Source: Candidatus Sulfuritelmatomonas gaucii (lineage in GTDB: Bacteria; Acidobacteriota; Terriglobia; Terriglobales; Acidobacteriaceae). From it: 38,345 bases of DNA. The position numbers were made by a program, and so were the translations under genes. Position 1 is the first letter of the stretch; every line of letters begins with the position of its first letter. Below the pieces are notes generated by a model. That model had not been told where the DNA came from and searched no databases. It was given only the letters and a program-made list of their open reading frames with translations. Shown in pieces: positions 1-6,980 of the stretch. The stretch is taken from positions 32,412 to 70,756 of the forward strand of contig OKRB01000099.1 in assembly GCA_900290245.1 (NCBI GenBank). The letters run 5' to 3'.

Positions 1-2
1 CG

Positions 3-1472
3 GTCGAGATTGCTGATTTTTCCGGGCTTCGGCGCGAAGGAAGATTCTTTCTTGAGGTTCCCGGAGTGGGAAAGAGCTGGACCTTTACTGTGGGCGGGAA
101 CGTCTACGAGCACACCTATTTCATGGCAATGCGCGGCTTTTACGGGCAACGATGCGGAACTGCGGTGGACCTGGGCCCGGAGTTTCCCGGCTACTCCCAT
201 CCCGCCTGTCATCTGCATGGCGAGTTTCATCCCAGCTCTGGCCAGCAAGGACCACGAGACAACAGGGGTGGCTGGCACGACGCTGGCGATTACGGCAGAT
301 ATATGGTCAACTCGGGAGTCGCGACAGGCACGCTGCTTTGGGCCTGGGAGATCTACGGGCCGAGACTCAAGCAGGTTCAGCTCGCGATTCCTGAAACCGG
401 GAACGGCACGCCTGACATTCTGAATGAGGCGCGCTGGAACCTGGAGTGGATGCTGAGGATGCAGGACGCGGACGGTGGCGCCTGGCACAAGCAGACCAGT
501 GAGCATTTTCCCGGATTTATCGCAGCCGACGAAGACACGCTACCCAGTGATGTGATTGGAACCGGGTCGGCGCCCTACAAAAGCACTTGCGCGACGGCCG
601 ATCTGGCGGCGGTGGCAGCGATTGCCGCGCGCGTGTACAAGCCGTTCGACGTAAAGTTTGCAGCGCGGGCCCTGGATGCAGCGCGACGGGCCTGGGAGTG
701 GACAGAAAAGTATCCGAATGTGACGTTCAGGAATCCGTCCGGCGTAACGACTGGGGAGTACGGTGACTCCAACTGCTCGGACGAGCGGCTTTGGGCCGCA
801 GTTGAGCTTTGGCGGACCACAGGCGAGGAGGAGTACCATCAATTCTTCCTCGATCACTACACCGAATACCTTACCAGCCTTGATTCGCCGCCCGCGGAAA
901 ACTGGAGATCTCTGGGCCCCATGGCGTTGCGCAGCTACGTGCTCTCGAGGCGCAAGGATGCAGAGGCGAAGGCGCAGGCCGCGATCCGTGAACGCATGCT
1001 GGCTGCGGCGCGCGCGATTGTGAATGAAACTTCTGCCAATCCGTACCATGTGAGCCTTCAAATCAAAGACTATGTGTGGGGCTCGAACGGAATTGCCGCG
1101 CAGTACGGAATGGACCTGCTCATCGCCGATGCGATTGCTCCGAATCCTGCGTTTGCGAACGCCGCACGGGACAATCTGCACTATCTGCTGGGGCGGAACA
1201 CGTTCTCACTTTCTTGGGTGACGAAGGTTGGCGAGAACTCGGTGCAGCATCCGCATCACCGTCCAAGCGCCGCGAGCAAGCAGGGACCGTGGCCCGGGCT
1301 CCTGGCGGGAGGACCCAATGCTGGCAGGCAGGATTCAGTCCTGGCCGCGTTGCCGAAGGATCTGCTTCCAGCCAGGGTCTACGCCGATGAAACGGAATCG
1401 TATGCAAGCAATGAGATCGCGATCAACTGGCAGGCATCGCTTGTTTTCCTGCTGGCCGGGCAATTGCGTTAG
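3..1472 (+). CDS. Glycoside hydrolase family 9 cellulase (endoglucanase), 5' end outside window
   Basis: Secreted or periplasmic cellulase that hydrolyses beta-1,4-glucan by the inverting mechanism of family GH9. The reading frame is open to the window edge, so the signal peptide and the start of the N-terminal Ig-like (CelD_N) domain are missing. The first visible residues (VEIADFSGLRREGRFFLEVPG) fit the end of that domain. The (alpha/alpha)6 catalytic domain follows: FYGQRCG, PACH, then GGWHDAGDYGRY, which holds the two family aspartates (codons 279-281 and 288-290). Near the C-terminus are HPHHRPS and NEIAINWQ with the catalytic glutamate (codon 1413-1415). The domain is complete at the C-terminus, with no dockerin or carbohydrate-binding module after it. 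The symporter gene starts 83 nt downstream, which suggests one unit for cleavage and uptake. Family assignment is firm; the exact substrate is inferred. Confidence 0.93.
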   Translation, partial: VEIADFSGLRREGRFFLEVPGVGKSWTFTVGGNVYEHTYFMAMRGFYGQRCGTAVDLGPEFPGYSHPACHLHGEFHPSSGQQGPRDNRGGWHDAGDYGRYMVNSGVATGTLLWAWEIYGPRLKQVQLAIPETGNGTPDILNEARWNLEWMLRMQDADGGAWHKQTSEHFPGFIAADEDTLPSDVIGTGSAPYKSTCATADLAAVAAIAARVYKPFDVKFAARALDAARRAWEWTEKYPNVTFRNPSGVTTGEYGDSNCSDERLWAAVELWRTTGEEEYHQFFLDHYTEYLTSLDSPPAENWRSLGPMALRSYVLSRRKDAEAKAQAAIRERMLAAARAIVNETSANPYHVSLQIKDYVWGSNGIAAQYGMDLLIADAIAPNPAFANAARDNLHYLLGRNTFSLSWVTKVGENSVQHPHHRPSAASKQGPWPGLLAGGPNAGRQDSVLAALPKDLLPARVYADETESYASNEIAINWQASLVFLLAGQLR

Positions 1473-1555
1473 GAACCGGGCCAAGCCGCACTCGGGATGC
1501 CAAAGAGGGCAACGGTAGCGCAGTAGAGAATTGACGAAGAGATTTGAGGACGTCA

Positions 1556-3445
1556 ATGCATCTTCAAGTTTTGGATATTGTGATCATCCTGGCGTACTTG
1601 GCCGGCACTGTGCTGGTAGGCTACTGGGTTTCCCACTACGCTTCGCGCGACATGGCGGCCTATTTTCTCGGTGGCAACAAACTGCCATGGTATGTGCTGG
1701 GCCTCTCGAACGCCTCGGGAATGTTCGACATCAGCGGCAGCATGTTGCTGGTCTACTGGATGTTCGTTTACGGCCTGAAAAGCGTTTGGATTCCCTGGCT
1801 CTGGCCGACCTTCAACCAGGTCTTCCTGATGGTTTATTTGTCGGCATGGCTCAGGCGTTCGAATGTGATGACGGGCGCGGAATGGATCAAGACGCGGTTC
1901 GGCACCGGCCGGGGCGCGCAGTTGTCGCATCTGATTGTCGTGATCTATGCGTTTGTCAGCATCATTGGGTTCTTCAGTTACGGGTTCAAAGGCATCGGCA
2001 AGTTCGCGGCCACATTTCTTCCTTGGCATTTGACGCCCAACGAATACGCCGTGATCCTGATTGGTATCACCGCGATCTACGTGGTCAAGGGCGGCATGAT
2101 CAGCGTGGTCATCACGGAGGTGGTGCAGTTCTGCATCTTGTCGATCGCATCCTTCGCTGTGGGTATCATCGCCATGAGCAAAGTGGCGCCGCAAACCCTG
2201 CTTCGCGTGGTCCCCAAAGGGTGGGATAACGTGTTTTTCGGCTGGCATCTGAACCTCGATTGGTCGACGCTTATCCCTGCCGCAGACGCAAAAGTTGCGC
2301 AGGATGGGTACGGGCTGTTCGGCTTCCTGGTGATGATGCTTTTCTTCAAAGGAGTGCTCATCTCGGCCGCGGGCCCGGCCCCAAACTACGATATGCAACG
2401 CATCCTTGCCGCTAAATCGCCGCGCGAGGCGTCGATGATGAGCGCTTGGGTCAACGTCGTGCTCACCTTCCCGCGCTACTTTCTTACCGCCGGGCTAGCG
2501 GTCCTGGCGGCCGTGTTTTTCAGCCAGAACATTCGTGCCATGGGAACCGGCATGGATTTCGAGCTGGTGCTGCCCTATGCGCTGGGGCGATTCGTGCCCA
2601 TGGGTCTGCTGGGCTTCCTGATCTCCGGCTTGCTGGCCGCATTCATGGCCAACTTTGCAGCCACCGTAAACGCCGCGCCTCCCTACTTCGTCAACGACAT
2701 TTACAAACGCTACATCCGGCCCGACGCATCTCCCAAAACCTACGTTCGCCTCAGCTACGTCAGCTCCTTTGCCGTCGTGGTGATCGGCATCCTCATTGGC
2801 TGGAATGTCAACTCGGTGAATGGCGTGGTGCTGTGGATCGTCAGCGGCCTATGGGCCGGCTACATGGCGTCGAATGTTCTGAAGTGGTACTGGTGGCGCT
2901 TTAACGGCTACGGATACTTCTGGGGCATGGTGGCTGGTATCGCCTCGTCGATCTTTTGCGTCATCGACGCCAACACCACCAGGCTGATTCACAACCAGCC
3001 CTTCGTCCACCACCTGCTATCCACCTATTCCATTAACGAAGAGGTGTCGATCGTTTTTCCCATCGTGCTCCTTCTCTCGCTGGCCGGGTGCTTTGCCGGC
3101 ACGCTGCTCACGAAGCCTGAGGACGAAGAGGTACTGAAAGACTTCTACAGGCGCGTGCGCCCGTGGGGTTTGTGGGGCCCGGTTCACAAAGTGGTTGTCG
3201 CCGAGGACCCCGGGTTCGTGCGGAACAACGACTTTTTCCGCGACATGTTTAACATCGTTGTCGGCATCGTGTGGCAGATTTCGCTCGTTGTGCTTCCCAT
3301 GTATGTCGTGATCTGGGAATTGCGGCGGGCCGCAATCACTTTGGCGGTGATCCTGGCAACGTCAGCCATCCTCAAGTTCTCCTGGTATGACCATCTCGAT
3401 GTGCGCGAAATGGAGCCCGAAAAGGCCGCCGTACGAGCAATTTAG
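1556..3445 (+). CDS. Sodium:solute symporter (SSS family), probable sugar transporter
   Basis: Inner-membrane Na+-coupled symporter of the SSS/SGLT type, about 629 aa, with some 13 hydrophobic segments across its length and a hydrophilic loop before the last two. N-terminal features typical of the family are visible (YFLGGNKLPWYVLGLSNASGMFDISG, then MTGAEWIKTRFG). ATG at 1556 is preferred because GAGG lies six bases upstream (1546-1549); an in-frame TTG at 1544 would add four residues. It lies between a GH9 cellulase and two LacI regulators, so it probably imports glucose, cellobiose or another released sugar. The substrate cannot be read from the sequence. Confidence 0.9.
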   Translation: MHLQVLDIVIILAYLAGTVLVGYWVSHYASRDMAAYFLGGNKLPWYVLGLSNASGMFDISGSMLLVYWMFVYGLKSVWIPWLWPTFNQVFLMVYLSAWLRRSNVMTGAEWIKTRFGTGRGAQLSHLIVVIYAFVSIIGFFSYGFKGIGKFAATFLPWHLTPNEYAVILIGITAIYVVKGGMISVVITEVVQFCILSIASFAVGIIAMSKVAPQTLLRVVPKGWDNVFFGWHLNLDWSTLIPAADAKVAQDGYGLFGFLVMMLFFKGVLISAAGPAPNYDMQRILAAKSPREASMMSAWVNVVLTFPRYFLTAGLAVLAAVFFSQNIRAMGTGMDFELVLPYALGRFVPMGLLGFLISGLLAAFMANFAATVNAAPPYFVNDIYKRYIRPDASPKTYVRLSYVSSFAVVVIGILIGWNVNSVNGVVLWIVSGLWAGYMASNVLKWYWWRFNGYGYFWGMVAGIASSIFCVIDANTTRLIHNQPFVHHLLSTYSINEEVSIVFPIVLLLSLAGCFAGTLLTKPEDEEVLKDFYRRVRPWGLWGPVHKVVVAEDPGFVRNNDFFRDMFNIVVGIVWQISLVVLPMYVVIWELRRAAITLAVILATSAILKFSWYDHLDVREMEPEKAAVRAI

Positions 3446-3478
3446 CCCGTCGTCGGACCACTCAAAAATGGCACCGGC

Positions 3479-4570
3479 ATGTTACAACAAGAGGAAATGG
3501 CGAAAAGATCGAAAAAGAAGCGTGAGCCGGTACCGGGGCAGCCCGTCAGTCTGCGGATTCTGGGCGAGTACCTGGATCTGTCGCCGGCCACCATTTCCCT
3601 GGTGCTGAACGACGCTCCAGGAGTGCGTGCGATCCCGCAAGAGACGCGGGACCGGGTGAGGGCTGCGGCTGCCAAATTCGATTACCGGCCCAGTTTTTAT
3701 GCGAGGTCGTTGCGCAAGAGGCAGACGTACTCCATTGGCGTGCTGGTCCCCGAGCTGAGCGACGGCTATTCTTCTCAAGTGCTCACGGGTGTAGAGGAAT
3801 CTCTTATCGAGGAAGGCTACTTTTACCTGACTGCGAGCCATCGGCGCAAGCCTGACCTGATCGAAGAGTACCCGCGCTTGCTGATGGAACGTTCGGTTGA
3901 GGGCTTCATTCTGATCGATACCGTGCTGCAGCATCGCTTCAAGCTGCCTGCGGTTGCGGTCGCGGGCCATCAGCAGATCCCGGGAATCACGAATGTGGTG
4001 TTGGACCAGAGGCGTGCGGCGGAACTTACGTTGAGGCATCTGTTTCAACTCGGCCACCGGCGAATCGCTTTCATGCGGGGCGGCAGCCACAGCTCCGACG
4101 CCGATGAGCGCTGGGAGTGCCTGCAGAATGTGGCAAGAGACCTTGGCATCGTGATACGACCGGAGCTGACCGTGCAATTGAAACTCATGGTCTCTACGCC
4201 CGAATTGGGCTTCGAGCCGACACGCGAATTGCTCAATTGCACGACTCAATTTACGGCCATGGTCTGCTATGACGATTTTGCAGCGATCGGCGCGATTCGG
4301 GCGATACGGGATCATGGATTGCGTGTTCCTGAAGACATCTCCGTAGTGGGGTTCGATGACATTCAGAGCTCGGCGTTTCACAACCCCAGCATCACGACCA
4401 TCCGCCAGCCGCTGCATCAGATGGGTAAGATTGCCGCGCAGATTCTCTTAGAACGAGTTCGCGGAGAGGCTGCCATCCCGCGCGTCCGGTCGGTGCTGCC
4501 GGAGTTGATCATTCGCGAGTCAACCAGTCCACCACCCGTGGAGAAGCCAAGCCGCCCGAAGCGCAGTTGA
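3479..4570 (+). CDS. LacI-family transcriptional regulator 1
   Basis: DNA-binding sugar-responsive regulator of 363 aa. A basic N-terminal stretch (KRSKKKR) precedes the LacI helix-turn-helix and hinge at about residues 22-72 (ILGEYLDLSPATISLVLND ... YRPSFYARSLR). The periplasmic-binding-protein-like effector domain follows (IGVLVPELSDGYSSQVLTGVEESL; VVGFDDIQSSAFHNPSITTIRQP). The recognition helix differs from the usual DVAxxAGVSxxTVSRVLN: the stretch before it reads VSLRILGEYLDLS. It starts 33 nt after the symporter and ends 34 nt before a second LacI gene, so the three are probably co-transcribed. ATG 3479 is used; ATG 3497 is an alternative with GAGG very close upstream. The effector is unknown, but context suggests a plant cell-wall oligosaccharide. 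Confidence 0.92.
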   Translation: MLQQEEMAKRSKKKREPVPGQPVSLRILGEYLDLSPATISLVLNDAPGVRAIPQETRDRVRAAAAKFDYRPSFYARSLRKRQTYSIGVLVPELSDGYSSQVLTGVEESLIEEGYFYLTASHRRKPDLIEEYPRLLMERSVEGFILIDTVLQHRFKLPAVAVAGHQQIPGITNVVLDQRRAAELTLRHLFQLGHRRIAFMRGGSHSSDADERWECLQNVARDLGIVIRPELTVQLKLMVSTPELGFEPTRELLNCTTQFTAMVCYDDFAAIGAIRAIRDHGLRVPEDISVVGFDDIQSSAFHNPSITTIRQPLHQMGKIAAQILLERVRGEAAIPRVRSVLPELIIRESTSPPPVEKPSRPKRS

Positions 4571-4575
4571 ATATG

Positions 4576-4583
4576 TAACGTTA
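4576..4583. promoter_or_regulatory. CG-centred palindrome TAACGTTA in the leader of LacI regulator 2
   Basis: A perfect 8-bp palindrome between the stop of LacI 1 and the ribosome binding site of LacI 2. Its AACGTT core matches the type seen at the other candidate operators. It is short, so this is a weak call for an autoregulatory site. Confidence 0.35.
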
Positions 4584-4604
4584 GCTGACTTGGGAGAGAT
4601 CGAT

Positions 4605-5696
4605 TTGGCAAGACGCACGGCGAAGCCATCTGCAAGCAGGACGAAACAGCGGCTCGCAGCGCCCCTGGTGCAGCGGAAGCCGACGATGAGTGACGTCGCC
4701 CGGTTAGCCGGCGTGGGGACCATGACGGTTTCTCGCGTGTTGAGCGGTACGGTTCCGGTTTCGGCTGAAACTACGCGACGTGTGCAAACTGCGATCGAAC
4801 AGTTGAAGTATCGTCCCAATGTGCTGGCGCGCGCGTTTCGCGGTCAGCGGAGCGGCTCCATCGGACTCATTCTTCCTTATCTCTACGATCCCTTTTTCGC
4901 CAACTGCGCGCACGCCGTAACCACGGTGGCCAAGGAGCATGGCTACTCTGTGCTCATCACCACATCCAACGAGGACCCGGATACCGAGTACGCCGAGGCT
5001 GACGAGATGCTGCAGCGGCACGTCGACGGCCTCCTCGTGATTCCGTCGCAGTTTCGTCACTCGCGCGTGACGCGGACGCTCGCCGGCAAAACTCCGCTTG
5101 TTGCGTTTGACCGGCCGGTCTCCGACCCTTCAATCGATGTCGTGCTGGTGCAAAATGCCGTTGGAGCGCGGCGCATCGTGGAGCATCTGATTGAACACGG
5201 CCACAAGCACATCAGCTATATCGGTTTAAGCCGGAGTTTGTTCACCATCAACGCACGATACCTGGGCTATCGTCGCGTGATGCAGGAGGCCGGACTTGAG
5301 GCGGATGCGGTCTTCGATTGCGGATCGGAAGAGATTGCGTTGCGGGTCTTGCAGACAAAGCTCAACGGGAAGAATTCGCCGACGGCGATCTTCACGTCAA
5401 ATACCCTGGTGACGCGCTATGTCCTCAGTGCGATTGCGCGTCTCGGCATCCGCATGCCGAAGGATCTTGCATTCGCCGGGTTCGATGACTTCGACCTTGC
5501 TGAGTTTACTTCTCCGCCGCTCACAGTGGTTCGCCAACCTGCGCAGGAAATGGGCCGCGTGGCGGCAAGCCTGCTCTTTGACCGCATCACGCGCGGCGAA
5601 ACGCCGCACACGGGCAACCGGATCGTTCTCCCTGTAGAGATTGTGCTTCGGCGCTCGTGCGGATGCAATCATCCCGCTCCCGTTGTCATCCATTAG
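4605..5696 (+). CDS. LacI-family transcriptional regulator 2
   Basis: Second LacI-type regulator, 363 aa from TTG 4605. This start is chosen because GGGAGAG (4592-4598) lies six bases before it; an in-frame TTG at 4590 has no such site. A canonical helix-turn-helix is present (TMSDVARLAGVGTMTVSRVLSG) with the hinge YRPNVLARAFR. The effector domain carries GLILPYLYDPFFANCAHAV and FAGFDDFDLAEFTSPPLTVVRQP. The C-terminus ends in the Arg-Arg-Ser-Cys-Gly-Cys stretch common in this family. The two LacI proteins are clearly different in sequence, so this is not a recent tandem copy, and they may sense different sugars. A perfect TAACGTTA palindrome lies in its leader, which would allow autoregulation. 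Confidence 0.93.
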   Translation: MARRTAKPSASRTKQRLAAPLVQRKPTMSDVARLAGVGTMTVSRVLSGTVPVSAETTRRVQTAIEQLKYRPNVLARAFRGQRSGSIGLILPYLYDPFFANCAHAVTTVAKEHGYSVLITTSNEDPDTEYAEADEMLQRHVDGLLVIPSQFRHSRVTRTLAGKTPLVAFDRPVSDPSIDVVLVQNAVGARRIVEHLIEHGHKHISYIGLSRSLFTINARYLGYRRVMQEAGLEADAVFDCGSEEIALRVLQTKLNGKNSPTAIFTSNTLVTRYVLSAIARLGIRMPKDLAFAGFDDFDLAEFTSPPLTVVRQPAQEMGRVAASLLFDRITRGETPHTGNRIVLPVEIVLRRSCGCNHPAPVVIH

Positions 5697-5745
5697 CCGC
5701 GGTGCAGTGCTCGACCGCTCCGGAAGCTTAATCCGTTTTGATGTA

Positions 5746-5763
5746 GATATCGTTATCATCCAT
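5746..5763. promoter_or_regulatory. LacI-type operator candidate, 18-nt word shared with 27044-27061
   Basis: GATATCGTTATCATCCAT, with a CG-centred near-palindromic core GATATC/GTTATC, lies 50 nt after the LacI 2 stop and 213 nt before the ROK start. It matches 16 of 18 bases at 27044-27061, 21 kb away. Confidence 0.5.
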
Positions 5764-5872
5764 CGCACGGTGGTGCCTTCCGGAAGGAATATTGTCCGGC
5801 GCGTGAAGCCGCCGGATCAGCGAACGTATTCCAAGCAGAATCCCCGCGAATTTAGCAGGTGTTCCATCAAAC

Positions 5873-5884
5873 TTTTCGCGAAAA
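5873..5884. promoter_or_regulatory. Perfect palindrome TTTTCGCGAAAA upstream of the ROK gene
   Basis: A 12-bp perfect dyad about 93 nt before the ROK start. It differs in centre from the LacI-like sites, so it may belong to another regulator or be a chance dyad. Confidence 0.35.
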
Positions 5885-5976
5885 CGACGGCGCATTCGAG
5901 GCATTTCGTGATACAAATGATAACAATCCAAGCCGGAATGAGAACGATCTCAGCGGGGTGGGAAAGTGCGACAATT

Positions 5977-6912
5977 ATGACGGCAAACCTCCTTGAACTA
6001 TGCGTGCTCGCGTTTGACGTTGGCGGCAGCCACGTCGCTTCCGCGGTGTGCTGCGGGCAGGAGTTTCATCTCGGGCCGGTCGTTAGCGCTCCTCACCCTG
6101 CCGCACAAACCAGCGAGGCTTTCCTCGATCTGTTGCATGAGCTTGGAGTGAAGGCTGGAGCTACACAGAACGGAAAGATCGGCGCCGTGCTTGCGGTGCC
6201 AGGTCCCTTCGATCTGCAGGCGGGCGTAAGTTTGATGCGCCACAAGCTGCCTTATCTTTATGGAATTGATCTGCGCGCGGCGCTGGCTGCGCGTTTCGGC
6301 ATAGAGCCGGCACAAGTGCGCTTTTTGAACGACGCCGACGCGTATCTTCTGGGTGAGATCGGTGCGGGCGCAGCGCGAGGGTTCAGCCGCGTTGTGGGTC
6401 TCACGCTGGGGACGGGAATCGGTGCAGCATTTGCGGTGGATGGCCGCTTGGTGACCGAAGGACCAGGAGTGCCTCGCGGCGGCGAGATCTGGAATCTTCC
6501 GTATGAAGGCGGAATCGTGGAGGACTTTGTCTCAGCCAGGGCCATCGCAGGAAACTATCAGCGCCGCACTGGCGTAAAGCGCGAAGTGGTCGACCTGGCG
6601 TCTGCAGTTCAAAAAGATCCGGCCGCGGAGCAGGCTTTCGTCGAATTCGGTCGGCATCTTGGCGAGGTGATCCGATCGTTGCTTGCCGGCTTCCACGCGG
6701 ACGTTATCGTGCTGGGCGGCAGCATCTCGCGATCCGCGGATCTGTTTTTGCCCGCCGTTCGAGCCCAGATGGGCGATTCGCCGACTCAGTTGCGCGTCTC
6801 GGAGCTGAAAGACAGAGCCGCGCTGGTCGGTTGTGGAGTCGCCACGCAGCAGTCGTCTGAAGCCGGTACGGATTTCAATGAATCGAAATCCGTGCGCGCT
6901 GCTCCGGTGTAA
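5977..6912 (+). CDS. ROK-family sugar kinase-like protein
   Basis: Cytoplasmic ROK (repressor/ORF/kinase) family protein of about 311 aa without a DNA-binding domain, so more likely a hexose kinase than a regulator. Visible motifs are the N-terminal phosphate loop region (LAFDVGGSHVASAV), the NDAD stretch with the probable catalytic aspartate, VGLTLGTGIGAAF, and the C-terminal VIVLGGSISRS. Oddly, the ROK zinc motif (GH followed by CxCGxxGC) is absent: the corresponding stretch reads GGEIWNLPYEGGIVEDF. ATG 5977 is used; ATG 5938 in the same frame would add 13 residues, and the frame is open further upstream without ROK similarity. It lies downstream of two LacI genes across a 280-nt region rich in palindromes. 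It probably phosphorylates a sugar from the locus; the substrate is unknown. Confidence 0.85.
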   Translation: MTANLLELCVLAFDVGGSHVASAVCCGQEFHLGPVVSAPHPAAQTSEAFLDLLHELGVKAGATQNGKIGAVLAVPGPFDLQAGVSLMRHKLPYLYGIDLRAALAARFGIEPAQVRFLNDADAYLLGEIGAGAARGFSRVVGLTLGTGIGAAFAVDGRLVTEGPGVPRGGEIWNLPYEGGIVEDFVSARAIAGNYQRRTGVKREVVDLASAVQKDPAAEQAFVEFGRHLGEVIRSLLAGFHADVIVLGGSISRSADLFLPAVRAQMGDSPTQLRVSELKDRAALVGCGVATQQSSEAGTDFNESKSVRAAPV

Positions 6913-6980
6913 ACTCGAGGGCCGTCCGCCCACCACCGCGCCCCATTTCCGACGCAAGTTGTGGATTCCGAGAAGGCGCA

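Larger units (their letters stand above)
5697..5976. other. 280-nt control region upstream of the ROK gene
   Basis: Holds four symmetric elements: the LacI-like 18-nt site (5746-5763), a perfect 12-bp palindrome CCTTCCGGAAGG (5776-5787), a perfect 12-bp palindrome TTTTCGCGAAAA (5873-5884), and a single half-site ATGATAAC (5917-5924). The frame of the ROK gene is open through it but shows no ROK similarity. No clear -35/-10 pair was identified. Confidence 0.55.

Noticed and set aside
5641..5976. Upstream extension of the ROK reading frame
   Set aside because: The extension overlaps the end of LacI 2, shows no ROK similarity and covers a palindrome-rich control region.
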